From Micromonospora siamensis (GTDB lineage: Bacteria; Actinomycetota; Actinomycetes; Mycobacteriales; Micromonosporaceae), in assembly GCF_900090305.1 (NCBI RefSeq), contig NZ_LT607751.1, positions 5,642,001-5,706,000 of the forward strand: a stretch of 64,000 nt of DNA, given 5' to 3'. A model generated the notes under the pieces. That model did no database searches, was not told where the DNA came from, and worked only from the letters and a program-made list of their open reading frames with translations. Position 1 is the stretch's first letter. Each line of letters opens with the position of its first letter. Positions 45,395 to 54,450 of the stretch are shown here, piece after piece. Position numbers and translations under genes: made by a program.

Positions 45395-46654
45395 ATGCCC
45401 CAGCAGCAGTCCTCCCCTCTCGCGTTCTTCGATAACGCGAACTCGCAGCCAGATTTCACCGTTGGCCTGCGCGGCTACAACGTCGGTCAGGTCGATGACT
45501 TCATCGGCCGGCTGACCGCCGCCCTCACCCAGTCCGAGCAGGCCCGGGCCGAGGCCGAACAGCGGATGAACGACGCCCAGCGTCGGCTGCGCCAGGCCGA
45601 GCAGCGCCAGAGCGCGCTGGAGCAGAAGCTCACCGACACCAACAAGCAGCTCGAGGAGAACAGCCGGCCGACCCTCTCCGGCCTGGGCACCCGCGTCGAG
45701 CAGATCCTCCGGCTGGCCGAGGAGCAGGCCAACGACCACCGCAACGAGGCCAAGCGCGAGTCGGAGGGCATCCTCTCCGCCGCCCGCCTCGAGGCCCGCG
45801 AGATCACCGACAAGGCCCGGGCCGAGGCGGCGGCGATGAAGGCCACCGCCGAGCGCGAGGCGGGCAGCGTCCGCACCGCCGCCGAGCGCGAGGCGGCCGA
45901 GGTCAGGGTGCAGGCCCGCCGCGAGGCGGACACCCTCCGGGCCGACGCGGAGCGGGAGACCAAGCAGCTGCGTACGGTCACCGCGCACGAGGTGGCCGAG
46001 CTGAAGTCCACCGTCGAGCGTGAGGTCGCCACCCTGCGGGCCACCGCCGAGCGGGAGATCACCCAGCAGCGGGCGAAGGCGGCCCGCGAGGCCGAGGAGA
46101 AGCGGGCCGAGGCCACCAAGCTGCTGACCGACGCGCGGGACAAGCGCGACAAGGACCTCCAGGCCCTGGAGCTCCAGCTCGCCGAGCGCCGGGAGAAGGC
46201 CGAGCGCGAGGAGTCCGAGCGGCACGCCGCCCAGGTGGCGCAGACCCAGAAGCTGGTTGGCGAGGCCGAGCAGCGGGCCCGGGCCGCGCAGGAGCGGGCC
46301 AAGGAGATCGAGCAGCGCGCCGAGACCCGCCGGGTCGAGTCCGAGCGCACCGCCAACGAGACGGTGGAGAAGGCCAAGGCGCTGGCCGAGAAGACGCTCG
46401 GCGAGGCCAAGGCCGAGTCGCAGCGCCTGCTCAGCGAGGCCCGCACCGAGGCCGAGCTGACCACTCAGGCGGCCCGCCGCGAGGTCGAGGACCTCACCCG
46501 GCAGAAGGACGCCGTCACCTCCCAGCTCGGGCAGATGCTCTCCGGCCTGGCCGGCATCGTCCCGGGCGTGCCGGCCGCGCCGGCCAAGGCGGCGGAGCCG
46601 GCCAAGCCGGCGGAGGCCGCCAACACCAAGGTGAACGCGGAGTCGGCCAGCTGA
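45395..46654 (+). CDS. DivIVA-like coiled-coil protein (Scy/FilP-type)
   Basis: 419 residues. The N-terminal DivIVA-like segment is visible (FTVGLRGYNVGQVDDFIGRL, about 22-41), then a nearly continuous coiled coil (about 45-380) rich in Ala, Glu, Arg and Lys with 7-residue periodicity, and a Pro/Ala tail. ATG 45395 is taken. The order thiolase/epimerase then coiled-coil pair mirrors Streptomyces, where Scy and FilP form the polar growth scaffold with DivIVA. Length (419) is well under Scy (~1,300), so a one-to-one orthologue call is unsafe. A role in tip growth or cytoskeletal scaffolding is inference. Confidence 0.85.
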   Translation: MPQQQSSPLAFFDNANSQPDFTVGLRGYNVGQVDDFIGRLTAALTQSEQARAEAEQRMNDAQRRLRQAEQRQSALEQKLTDTNKQLEENSRPTLSGLGTRVEQILRLAEEQANDHRNEAKRESEGILSAARLEAREITDKARAEAAAMKATAEREAGSVRTAAEREAAEVRVQARREADTLRADAERETKQLRTVTAHEVAELKSTVEREVATLRATAEREITQQRAKAAREAEEKRAEATKLLTDARDKRDKDLQALELQLAERREKAEREESERHAAQVAQTQKLVGEAEQRARAAQERAKEIEQRAETRRVESERTANETVEKAKALAEKTLGEAKAESQRLLSEARTEAELTTQAARREVEDLTRQKDAVTSQLGQMLSGLAGIVPGVPAAPAKAAEPAKPAEAANTKVNAESAS

Positions 46655-46833
46655 CCGACCGCCCGCACGGGGCATGACCGCACGGCGCGGGGTGACACCG
46701 GGTGACCGGTGGAACCCCGCGCCGTACGCGTTTCCCACCCTTTGGCCGCAGCCCTCGCGGGGGCAGTGAAGTAGGTCCCAACCGGGGCGTCCGTATCGCC
46801 CCAACCGGGCCGGATGCGTGTGAGGATGGGGGC

Positions 46834-48846
46834 ATGTCGCACGGCGAGGAACTGTTCGCTCTCGGCGGGGACGTGACCACGGAGCCCAGCTTCGAGTCCG
46901 CTCTGCGGGGGTACGAGAAACGACAGGTCGATCGGTACGTCGCTCGTGCCGAGCACGAGATCTCGACGCTGACGGCCGAGCGGGAGCAGGCCTACACCCA
47001 GATCCACAAACTGGCCGGCCAGGTGGAGCACCTCCAGCGGGATCTCGTCCAGGTGCGCAAGCAGGCGGGCGTGGTGGACCGGGCCTCGTTCCGGCACCTG
47101 GGGCCACGGGTCGAGCAGATCCTCACCATCGCCGAGGAGCAGGCGGACGCCATCCTGGCCGCCGCCGACGAGGAGATCCAGGCCCGCCGGGCCGCCGCCG
47201 AGCACATCATCGAGGAGGCCCGCGGCCAGGCCGCGCAGGCCCTGAAGGACTTCGAGATCGCGCTCGCCGCCCGTCGCGCCGAGGAGGAGCGGCACACCGC
47301 CTCCCGCAAGGCGGAGGCCGAGGCCACCCTCGCGAAGGCCCGGGAAGACTCGGCGACCCTGCGCCGCAGCACGTCTGAGGAGACCACCCGCCTGCGCAAG
47401 GAGGCGCAGGACGCGCTGGCCAAGGCCCAGCAGGAGGCCACCCAGCTCCGCGACACCGCCAAGGAGATCCACAACCGGGCGCAGCAGGAAGCGACCACGC
47501 TGCGCAAGAACGCGCAGGACGCGCTCGCCAAGGCCCAGCAGGAGGCCACCCAGCTCCGCGACGCCGCCAAGGAGGTGCACGCCAAGGCCCAGCAGGAGGC
47601 CCGGCGCCTCACCGAGCAGGCGACCGAGGCCGGACGGGCCACCCACGCGAAGGCGCTCCAGGAGGCCAAGAAGATCACCGACGACGCCGAGGAGGCCGCG
47701 AAGGCCACCCGGGGTCGGGCCCGGCAGGAGGCCAACCGGCTCACCACCGAGGCCGGCGAGGCGGCCAAGCGGCACCGCGCCGAGACCGAGGCGTACGTGC
47801 AGCGGATGCGCACCGAGACCGAGTCGTACGTGCAGCAGGCGCGGGCCCAGACGCAGCAGGAGCTGGGCGCCTGGCGGGCCGGGGTGGAGAAGGAGGTCAA
47901 CTCCCGGCGGGAGCAGGCCGACCAGGAGCTGGCCCGGCGCAAGGCCGCCGTGGAGCAGGAGTACGCCAAGCGCCGCGACGAGGCGGAGCAGCAGTACCGG
48001 TCCCGCCAGGAGGAGCTGACGCAGCAGCACCGGTCCCGGCAGGACGAGCTGGAGTCCGCGTACGCGGCCCGCCGCGACGAGATCGAGCAGGGCGCCGCCG
48101 GGATCCGGCACGCCGCCGAGCAGGACGCGGCCACCCTGCGCCGGCGGGCCGAGGAGGAGTCGACCGAGCTGCTCCGCCGGACCGAGACGGAGGCGGCCGA
48201 GGTGCGCCGTAAGGCCGACGAGCACGTCGCGGCCGGGCGTCGCCAGTTCGAGGAGTACGCGGCCACCACCCAGCAGCACCTGGCCACCACCCAGCAGCAC
48301 CTCGCCGCCACCCAGCAGGAGGTGGCCGCCGGCCGCCAGCAACTGGCCCAGGTGATGCTGGAGATCGCGCAGGCCCAGCAGCAGCTCGCCGACCTGCGGC
48401 AGGAGACCTGGAAGTCCCGTCAGGAGTCCGACGACCTCCAGCGGCGGCTGACCGAGCTGAAGCTCCAGGCGGTCGCCGACGGGGTGGACCTCTCCGCCCC
48501 GACCGGCGTCGACGGCAATCGCCCGGCTGCCGGAGACGGCAACCGTCCGGCCGGTGCCAAGGGCATCGTCACGGTGCCGGCGGAGGTCGGGGCGACCGGC
48601 GACGGCGCGGAGCCGGGCGCCTCCCCCACCCGGCCGGCGGCGGAGCCGGTCACCACGGTCGACGGGGGCGCGGCGAGCGCCGGGGTCGACGGCGAGCCGA
48701 CGGTCGCGGCGATGCCCGGCGAGGGTGGCCGGGGCGCCACCCCGACGAAGATCACCAGCACCGGTGAGAACGGCAAGCGGCCCAGCAAGCCCACCACCGA
48801 CGAGCGCAGCGCCAAGCCGAGCAAGGTCACTGTCGAGTCGGAGTGA
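46834..48846 (+). CDS. Long DivIVA-like coiled-coil protein (Scy/FilP-type)
   Basis: 670 residues from ATG 46834. DivIVA-like start (FESALRGYEKRQVDRYVARA, about 24-43), then coiled coil to about 555 made of near repeats such as KAQQEATQLRDTAKE and RKNAQDALAKAQQEATQLRD, and a disordered Gly/Pro/Ser/Thr tail (about 560-670). Paralogue of the preceding gene: both share the N-terminal module and the GPRVEQIL(T/R)(I/L)AEEQA motif. Separated by 179 bp, so each may have its own promoter. Ends at a terminator. Expected to assemble into filaments at hyphal tips or septa, by analogy. Confidence 0.87.
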   Translation: MSHGEELFALGGDVTTEPSFESALRGYEKRQVDRYVARAEHEISTLTAEREQAYTQIHKLAGQVEHLQRDLVQVRKQAGVVDRASFRHLGPRVEQILTIAEEQADAILAAADEEIQARRAAAEHIIEEARGQAAQALKDFEIALAARRAEEERHTASRKAEAEATLAKAREDSATLRRSTSEETTRLRKEAQDALAKAQQEATQLRDTAKEIHNRAQQEATTLRKNAQDALAKAQQEATQLRDAAKEVHAKAQQEARRLTEQATEAGRATHAKALQEAKKITDDAEEAAKATRGRARQEANRLTTEAGEAAKRHRAETEAYVQRMRTETESYVQQARAQTQQELGAWRAGVEKEVNSRREQADQELARRKAAVEQEYAKRRDEAEQQYRSRQEELTQQHRSRQDELESAYAARRDEIEQGAAGIRHAAEQDAATLRRRAEEESTELLRRTETEAAEVRRKADEHVAAGRRQFEEYAATTQQHLATTQQHLAATQQEVAAGRQQLAQVMLEIAQAQQQLADLRQETWKSRQESDDLQRRLTELKLQAVADGVDLSAPTGVDGNRPAAGDGNRPAGAKGIVTVPAEVGATGDGAEPGASPTRPAAEPVTTVDGGAASAGVDGEPTVAAMPGEGGRGATPTKITSTGENGKRPSKPTTDERSAKPSKVTVESE

Positions 48847-48870
48847 TCCGGCGCGACCCGCGCCGGATCA
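48844..48870. terminator. Bidirectional terminator
   Basis: Perfect 12 bp stem TGATCCGGCGCG (48844-48855) with CGCGCCGGATCA (48859-48870), 3 nt loop, overlapping the stop of the long coiled-coil gene and facing the converging hydrolase gene. Confidence 0.85.
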
Positions 48871-48880
48871 GCGGGCCCGG

Positions 48881-48921
48881 CCGAGGCGCGGCGGACCATC
48901 CGCGCCGAGGCGCGGCGGACC
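48881..48921. repeat. 17 bp direct repeat
   Basis: CCGAGGCGCGGCGGACC occurs at 48881-48897 and again at 48905-48921 in the short intergenic gap. Origin unknown; low-information GC-rich. Confidence 0.6.
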
Positions 48922-48924
48922 GGC

Positions 48925-49734
48925 TCAGCCGGCCCGGTCCTGCGCCGGCCCGGGGACCGGGGTGTCGGCGAAGGACGCCACCGTCCGGTCGGCGTACGCG
49001 CTGACGTCGCCGGCCTCCATCGGGCCGTCCCAGGTGGTGGGCAGCGGCACCGGCACGGCCGGGTTGACCCGGCGTACCACCTCGTCCAGCGCGGTCTCGG
49101 CGTCGCCCACCCAGAGGTGCTTGGCGCCGTCCACCCCGACCACCTCGGCCTGCGGGATCGCCGCGAACCGCTCCCGGGCCTCGGCCGGGCGCAGGTAGTC
49201 GTCGAACTCGGGCACCAGCGCGGTGAGCGGCTTGCCGGACTCCGCCCAGGTGGCCAGGTCGTCGGGGCCGGAGAAGCGCAGCGGTGGGGAGAGCAGGACC
49301 GCGCCCTCGATCGCCGGGTCGCAGCCGTACTTCAGGATCAGGTCGGTGCCGAACGACCAGCCCAGCAGCCAGATCTTCGGCAGCTCGGCGAACTCCGCGT
49401 ACTCGATGGCTGCGGCCACGTCGAACCGCTCGCCGACCGCGCCGTCGAAGGCGCCCTCGCTGGTGCCGCGCAGGCTGCTGGTGCCCCGGGTGTTGAACCG
49501 GAGCACGGCCAGGTCGGCCAGGGCCGGCAGCCGCCAGGCGGCCTTGCGCAGCACGTGGCTGTCCATCATCCCGCCGTGCGTCGGCAGCGGGTGGAAGCAG
49601 ACCAGCGTGGCGGCCGGCTCCCGGTCGGCGGGGCGGGCGAGCTCACCGACCAGGCGCAGGCCGTCGGCGGTGTGCAGTTCGATGTCCTCGCGGTGCCCGG
49701 GCAGGATCGAGGACGCACGGATCGGTGTGCTCAC
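48925..49734 (-). CDS. Alpha/beta hydrolase
   Basis: 269 residues from GTG 49734. Alpha/beta hydrolase fold with nucleophile elbow LGWSFGTD (about 123-130), an early ATLVCFHPLPTHGG loop, and a late VVGVDGAKHLWVG His region. The sequence pattern is like dienelactone-hydrolase/KANL3-type small hydrolases. No signal peptide. It converges on the coiled-coil gene across a terminator. Substrate unknown. Confidence 0.85.
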   Translation of the reverse strand: MSTPIRASSILPGHREDIELHTADGLRLVGELARPADREPAATLVCFHPLPTHGGMMDSHVLRKAAWRLPALADLAVLRFNTRGTSSLRGTSEGAFDGAVGERFDVAAAIEYAEFAELPKIWLLGWSFGTDLILKYGCDPAIEGAVLLSPPLRFSGPDDLATWAESGKPLTALVPEFDDYLRPAEARERFAAIPQAEVVGVDGAKHLWVGDAETALDEVVRRVNPAVPVPLPTTWDGPMEAGDVSAYADRTVASFADTPVPGPAQDRAG

Positions 49735-49801
49735 CGGTCAAGTCTCACCCCTCGGGCCGCCCGCCGCCGGGCGGGGTGGGAACCGGAGTGATCCAGATCG
49801 C

Positions 49802-50128
49802 TCAGCCGTAGCGGGGAGCGCCCCGGCCGCGCTGGATCTGCGGGCCGCGCCGGTCCCGGGCCCGCCAGCACCCGCTGTGCCAGTGCCGCCGGTCGCTCAG
49901 GTCGCCGGTGCCGTCCGCCGGCCAGGCCACCAGGTGCGCCACCCCGGGGCGGATCTCCTGGTCACACCCCGGGCAGCGGTACGTCTTGACCGACGCCCCG
50001 CCGCCGATGCCGCGTACCTGCCACTCGCCGTCGCGCCACTGCTGGACCGAGGCGACGCCCTGGCGGACCCGGTCGGAGTCCACGTGGGCCTGCTCGTCGC
50101 GGCGGGGACGGTTGCGGCGGGGGCTCAC
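49802..50128 (-). CDS. Small zinc-ribbon-like protein
   Basis: 108 residues from GTG 50128 (MSPRRNRPRRDEQ), 24 residues shorter than the longest frame. Core: RCPGCDQEIRPGVAHLVAWP and RRHWHSGCW, i.e. Cys-x2-Cys with His/Cys ligands, a likely zinc knuckle. Actinobacterial homologues are often mislabelled ATP/GTP-binding proteins; no P-loop is seen. A basic N-terminus might bind nucleic acid. In Streptomyces a like protein lies in the same neighbourhood. Confidence 0.75.
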   Translation of the reverse strand: MSPRRNRPRRDEQAHVDSDRVRQGVASVQQWRDGEWQVRGIGGGASVKTYRCPGCDQEIRPGVAHLVAWPADGTGDLSDRRHWHSGCWRARDRRGPQIQRGRGAPRYG

Positions 50129-50204
50129 GTTCTCCAGCGTACGGGCCGGCACCGCGACCGGCCCGGGACGGGAGGCGTCCACGGGCCGGTCGGTGACCAA
50201 GCGC

Positions 50205-51290
50205 TCAGTCCCAGGTGTCGGGGCGGGTCGGGTCGGCCACCCGGGCGCCGGCGAGCACCACGGCCGCGTCCACCTCGTCGAAGCCGTAGTACGGCCAGCC
50301 CCACTGGACGACCAGGCGGGCTTTCCCCAGGCCGAGCAGTTCCAACCGGCCGCGAACCTCCGGCTTCTGCCCCTTGGCCGGGGTCTTCGGCGGCCCGGGA
50401 TCGAGCTGCGCCGGCTTCCCGTCGACCTCGGTGTTCCCTGCCTCGGGAGCCATACCCGCCTCGATCGCGTATCGGTAGGAGAGGGACATCCGCTGCTCGC
50501 CGGGACGGCTGACGTCGATCCGGGCGGTGATCAGACCCGGGGAGTGGCTCACGTCTACCTGGCAGGATGCGGTCCGCGAGCCACTGGGCAGGCTGGTGAC
50601 CCGCACCGGGCCGGTGCAGCGCCGGGCCTCGTCCACCCGCAGCGCCCGTGCGGCGACCCTGAGGCCGGTGTCGGTGTCGGCCTGGACGGTGGCCCGGGCG
50701 TACACCCCGGGAGCGGGGTGCCAGTGCCGGACCTGGACCGGCCGGCCGTTGGCGGTGACACGGGAGGTCCGACCGTCGAAGGCGGCCTCCGTGGCGATCT
50801 TCACGATCTCCACCGACTGCCCGTCGAAGACGTAGTTCCGTAGCGCCGCGACGGAGTTCGCCACATCCACCGTGACCGTTTGTCCGTCACCGACGTCGAC
50901 CTGGATCGTCTCCACGCCGCGGACCACACCCCAGCCCAGGTAGCGGGCCCTGGCGGGGTCGATGCCGAAGTGCAGCACCTGCGGGTCGGTGCCGATGACC
51001 TGCGGCGCGGCCGCGGCGCCCGGGGCGGCGCCTACCACCGGCGGGACCGGGCCGGTTGTCCCGGCCGGCCCGGTGGCGGTGAACGGCCGGCTCACGCCGG
51101 GCAGGCCGGGGCCGACGGCGACGCCGCCGAGCAGCGCCACCAGGGCGAGACCGCCGCCGAGCAGCGCGCGCCGGTGCCGCCGTCGGCGGCGTCCGCCGGC
51201 CACCGACCGGGCCAGCAGCCGGTCGGTGTCCACCGGCCCCTCGGCGTGGTCCCGCAGGGTACGAAGGATGTCCTGGTCGAGATCGGTCAT
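50205..51290 (-). CDS. Membrane protein coupled to the ECF sigma gene (probable anti-sigma or regulator)
   Basis: 361 residues from ATG 51290, overlapping the sigma gene stop by 4 nt (ATGA). N-terminal ~40 cytoplasmic residues (MTDLDQDILRTLRDHAEGPV), an Arg-rich patch then one transmembrane helix (about 42-60), and a ~300-residue outer domain without a known fold. No zinc-binding HxxxCxxC of ZAS anti-sigmas is present. SigE-family genes in Streptomyces and Micromonospora are typically followed by such a membrane protein; the regulatory role is inferred from coupling. Confidence 0.8.
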   Translation of the reverse strand: MTDLDQDILRTLRDHAEGPVDTDRLLARSVAGGRRRRRHRRALLGGGLALVALLGGVAVGPGLPGVSRPFTATGPAGTTGPVPPVVGAAPGAAAAPQVIGTDPQVLHFGIDPARARYLGWGVVRGVETIQVDVGDGQTVTVDVANSVAALRNYVFDGQSVEIVKIATEAAFDGRTSRVTANGRPVQVRHWHPAPGVYARATVQADTDTGLRVAARALRVDEARRCTGPVRVTSLPSGSRTASCQVDVSHSPGLITARIDVSRPGEQRMSLSYRYAIEAGMAPEAGNTEVDGKPAQLDPGPPKTPAKGQKPEVRGRLELLGLGKARLVVQWGWPYYGFDEVDAAVVLAGARVADPTRPDTWD

Positions 51291-51781
51291 GGCCGGCTCC
51301 CGTTGGTGATCGGGGCGCCGACGCGCTCCCGGAGATGGGCGAGCGCCCGCATCGCGTGGGTGCGGACGGTGACCGGGGAGCAGTCCAGGATCTGCGCGAT
51401 GGTCGCGTCGTCCAGGTCCTCGTAGTAGCGCAGCACCAGCACGGCACGTTGCCGGTCGGGCAGGCCGAGGATCAGCCGCCACATCTCGTCCCGGGTGGCC
51501 GTCTCACCGCCGAGGTCGCCCGGCTGGGCGCGTTCGGCGAACGTGTCGGTGGCCTGCTCCCGGTTGGACCGGCGCCGCCACCAGGACGCGTTGGCGTTGA
51601 CCAGCATCCGGCGCACGTACACGTCGGGCCGGTCCACCCGGGAGATTTTCCGCCAGTGCAGGTACGCCTTGGCCAGCACGTCCTGGGTCAGGTCCTCGGC
51701 CCGGTGTTGGTCGCCGGTCAGCAGCCGGGCCAGCCGGATCAGGGCCGGGCCGCGGCTGCCGACGTACTCCTCGAAGGTCAC
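51287..51781 (-). CDS. SigE-family ECF RNA polymerase sigma factor
   Basis: 164 residues from GTG 51781. Sigma-70 region 2 (LARLLTGDQHRAEDLTQDVLAKAYLHW, about 15-43) and region 4 (LPDRQRAVLVLRYYEDLDDATIAQILDCSPVTVRTHAMRALAHL, about 106-149). SigE-family members share this length and the RRRSNRE linker. The ATGA overlap with the membrane-protein gene indicates co-translation. Target promoters not identifiable here. Confidence 0.93.
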   Translation of the reverse strand: MTFEEYVGSRGPALIRLARLLTGDQHRAEDLTQDVLAKAYLHWRKISRVDRPDVYVRRMLVNANASWWRRRSNREQATDTFAERAQPGDLGGETATRDEMWRLILGLPDRQRAVLVLRYYEDLDDATIAQILDCSPVTVRTHAMRALAHLRERVGAPITNGSRP

Positions 51782-51822
51782 ACCCTCAAGACGCCGTCAC
51801 CGGCGGCGGGCGTTGACCGCCG

Positions 51823-53613
51823 TCAGCGCCGGGTGTGGTCGCGGAACCCGCGGCCGCTCTTGCGACCCAGGTAGCCGGCGGTGACCAGGTGCTCCAGCAG
51901 CGGCGCCGGCGCGAAGCCGGGCTCGCGCAGCTCCAGGTAGAGCTCCCGCTGGATGGCCAGCGAGACGTCCAGCCCGACCACGTCGAGCAGCTCGAACGGC
52001 CCCATCGGGTAGCCGCAGCCGAGCTTCATGGCGTGGTCGATGTCGTCGGCGGTGGAGTAGCTCGCCTCCAGCATCTTCACCGCGTCGTTCAGGTAGGGGA
52101 AGAGCAGCGCGTTGACGATGAAGCCCGAGCGGTCGCCGCAGACCACGCCGGTCTTGCCGACGGCGGCGCAGATGGCGCGGGCGGTGGCGGTGGTCTCCGC
52201 CGAGGTGCGGATGGTCTGCACCACCTCGACCAGCGGCATCACCGGGGCCGGGTTGAAGAAGTGCAGCCCGATCACGTCGGCCGGCCGCTGGGTGGCCATC
52301 GCGACGTCGATCACCGGCAGCGACGAGGTGGTGGTGGCCAGCACGACGCCCGGCTTGCAGATCTCGTCGAGGCTGGCGAAGAGCGCCTTCTTGACGCTCA
52401 GCTCCTCGATCACCGCCTCGACCACCAGGTCGACGTCGGCCAGGTGCTCCAGCGTCGCCGACCAGTTGATCCGGCCCAGCGCGGCGTCCCGGTCGGCCTC
52501 GGTCAGCTTGCCCCGGACCACGCCCTTGTTCAGCGAGGTCTTCACCGCCTCGAAGACCTTGGCCGACTTCTCCGCGCCCCGGGTCACCGAGACGACCTCG
52601 TAGCCGGCCTTGGCGAAGACCTCGATGATGCCGGTGGCCATGGTGCCGGAGCCGACCACGCCGACCTTCGCGATCCCGCGCGCGCCGTCGGCGAGCGCCG
52701 GGCCCGTCGCGGCCGGGGTCTGCCCGTCGGGTACGACCACCGGGGAACCCGGCCGCTCGTAGGTGTAGAAGCCGCGGCCGGACTTCCGGCCGAGCAGCCC
52801 CGCGGTGACCATCTGCTTGATCAGCGGCACCGGGGCGTGCCGGCGGTCCCGCCCGCCACGCCGGTACATGGTGTCGAGGATCTCGTACGCGGTGTCCAGG
52901 CCGATCAGGTCCATCAGGGCGAGCGGACCCATCGGCAGGCCGCAGCCGAGCTTCATGGCGGCGTCGATGTCCTCGCGGGTGGCGTACTTCGCCTCGAACA
53001 TGCTCACGGCGTGGTTGAGGTAGCCGAAGAGCAGCGCGTTGGCGATGAAGCCGGCCCGGTCGCTGATGGTGACGTCGACCTTGCCGAGCCGGTCGCAGAG
53101 GGCCTCCACGTCGGCCACCACGTCGGCGGAGGTGACCACCGTGCGGACCACCTCGACCAGCTTCATCACCGGTGCCGGGTTGAAGAAGTGGATGCCGATG
53201 ACCTGGTTGGGCCGGGCGGTCGCCACGGAGATCTCGGTGACGCTCAGCGACGAGGTGTTGGTGGCCAGGATCGCCTCGGGCTTGCAGACCCGGTCCAGCT
53301 CGGCGAAGATCCGCTGCTTGAGGTCGAGGTGCTCGGGGACGGCCTCGATCACCAGGTCCACCGCGTGCAGCGCGCCCAGGCCCACCTGGAAGTCGACCCG
53401 GGCGTGCAGGGCGTCCCGGTCCGCCTCGGCGAGCTTGCCCTTGGCGACGGCCCGGTCGGTCGAACCCTTCAGCGTGGCCCGGCCGCGCTCCACGGCGGCC
53501 TCGGAGATCTCCACCGCCACCACGTCGATGCCGTTGCGGGCGAAGACCTCCACGATGCCGGCACCCATGGTGCCCAGCCCCACCACACCCACACTGGTGA
53601 ACTCGCGCGCCAC
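51823..53613 (-). CDS. Tandem 3-hydroxyacyl-CoA (3-hydroxybutyryl-CoA) dehydrogenase
   Basis: 596 residues: two consecutive HADH modules, about 1-287 and 316-596, each with a Rossmann GxGxMxxG (VVGLGTMGAG; VVGSGTMATG), an HFFNPAP(V)M catalytic motif and a C-terminal helical domain. It oxidises or reduces 3-hydroxyacyl-CoA with NAD(P). Start is GTG 53613 with GGGAGG at 6 nt; longer frames contain out-of-family sequence. In the ethylmalonyl-CoA pathway an NADPH-linked acetoacetyl-CoA reductase or such a dehydrogenase makes 3-hydroxybutyryl-CoA, so the gene fits the ccr theme, but it may simply be beta-oxidation. Confidence 0.92.
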   Translation of the reverse strand: MAREFTSVGVVGLGTMGAGIVEVFARNGIDVVAVEISEAAVERGRATLKGSTDRAVAKGKLAEADRDALHARVDFQVGLGALHAVDLVIEAVPEHLDLKQRIFAELDRVCKPEAILATNTSSLSVTEISVATARPNQVIGIHFFNPAPVMKLVEVVRTVVTSADVVADVEALCDRLGKVDVTISDRAGFIANALLFGYLNHAVSMFEAKYATREDIDAAMKLGCGLPMGPLALMDLIGLDTAYEILDTMYRRGGRDRRHAPVPLIKQMVTAGLLGRKSGRGFYTYERPGSPVVVPDGQTPAATGPALADGARGIAKVGVVGSGTMATGIIEVFAKAGYEVVSVTRGAEKSAKVFEAVKTSLNKGVVRGKLTEADRDAALGRINWSATLEHLADVDLVVEAVIEELSVKKALFASLDEICKPGVVLATTTSSLPVIDVAMATQRPADVIGLHFFNPAPVMPLVEVVQTIRTSAETTATARAICAAVGKTGVVCGDRSGFIVNALLFPYLNDAVKMLEASYSTADDIDHAMKLGCGYPMGPFELLDVVGLDVSLAIQRELYLELREPGFAPAPLLEHLVTAGYLGRKSGRGFRDHTRR

Positions 53614-53770
53614 GACCGGCCTCCCTGATCCACTCCGCCGCCTGCGACATGAACGGCCGCTAAGGTTATGCGCCGGAGTCTGCCACGTGACGCTCCGTTG
53701 TCGAGACGCCGTGGGATATTTCACCACCGGCCGGCCGGCCGCGGGCACGGGCCGACCGGTGGGTGGCCCG

Positions 53771-54232
53771 TCAGGACCGGGCCTCAACCTCCCGGGGCAT
53801 CCCCCAGGTCGCCCCGTCCTCCGGCGGACGGCGGTCCGGCGCGATCGGCAACGGCAGGGTCGGCCGGTGGGTCTGCCGCGCGTCGAAGCGGATCCCCACC
53901 GGGTCGGTACGCGCCATCCCGGGGTCGGAGAAGCGCAGCTCGCTGCGGCCCATCCGGACCACGTCCCCGTCGCTGAGCCAGGCCGGGCCGTCGATGCGGC
54001 TGTCGTTGACCCAGGTGCCGTTGGTCGAGCCGAGGTCGACCAGCGCCACCCCCTCGTCGGTCACCTGGACGGTCGCGTGCTTGCGGCTGAGGTGCGGATC
54101 CTGCAGCACGATGTCGGCCGTCGCCATGGCCCGGCCGATCACCTGCTGGACGCGGCTGAGCCGAAAGCTCACCCCGCGCATGGGCCCGTCGGCCACTCTC
54201 AAGGTCGGAACGAATTCTGGATGATCCTGCAT
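53771..54232 (-). CDS. FHA-domain protein
   Basis: 153 residues from ATG 54232. One FHA domain (about 20-100): VIGRAMATADIVLQDPHLSRKH, then ALVDLGSTNGTWVN and WLSDGDVVRMGRSELRF, with the conserved G-R, S-x-x-H and N-G residues for phosphothreonine binding. A short C-terminal tail follows. No kinase gene adjoins; it probably reads a Ser/Thr kinase product from elsewhere. Confidence 0.92.
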   Translation of the reverse strand: MQDHPEFVPTLRVADGPMRGVSFRLSRVQQVIGRAMATADIVLQDPHLSRKHATVQVTDEGVALVDLGSTNGTWVNDSRIDGPAWLSDGDVVRMGRSELRFSDPGMARTDPVGIRFDARQTHRPTLPLPIAPDRRPPEDGATWGMPREVEARS

Positions 54233-54450
54233 GGACAGTCAGCTCCCCACCCACCGTCGCCGCGGTCAGCCTGCCATCCCACCGTAGTCGCCAGCACCCC
54301 CGCGCGGTCACCCCGTGTACGTCGGGTGGTCGACTTCCGTTCACCGGTCCGGCCAGTTGCGCCGGTACCGGCGTAACCGGCGCGGTCCACGCACGCCCGT
54401 CGATCCGCGACCCCTACCGGCCAGTAAGGACCGGGTCTAGACTCCACGCC

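Noticed and set aside
48881..48921. Attachment site or insertion-sequence end
   Set aside because: Only a GC-rich 17 bp direct repeat with no transposase or integrase nearby.
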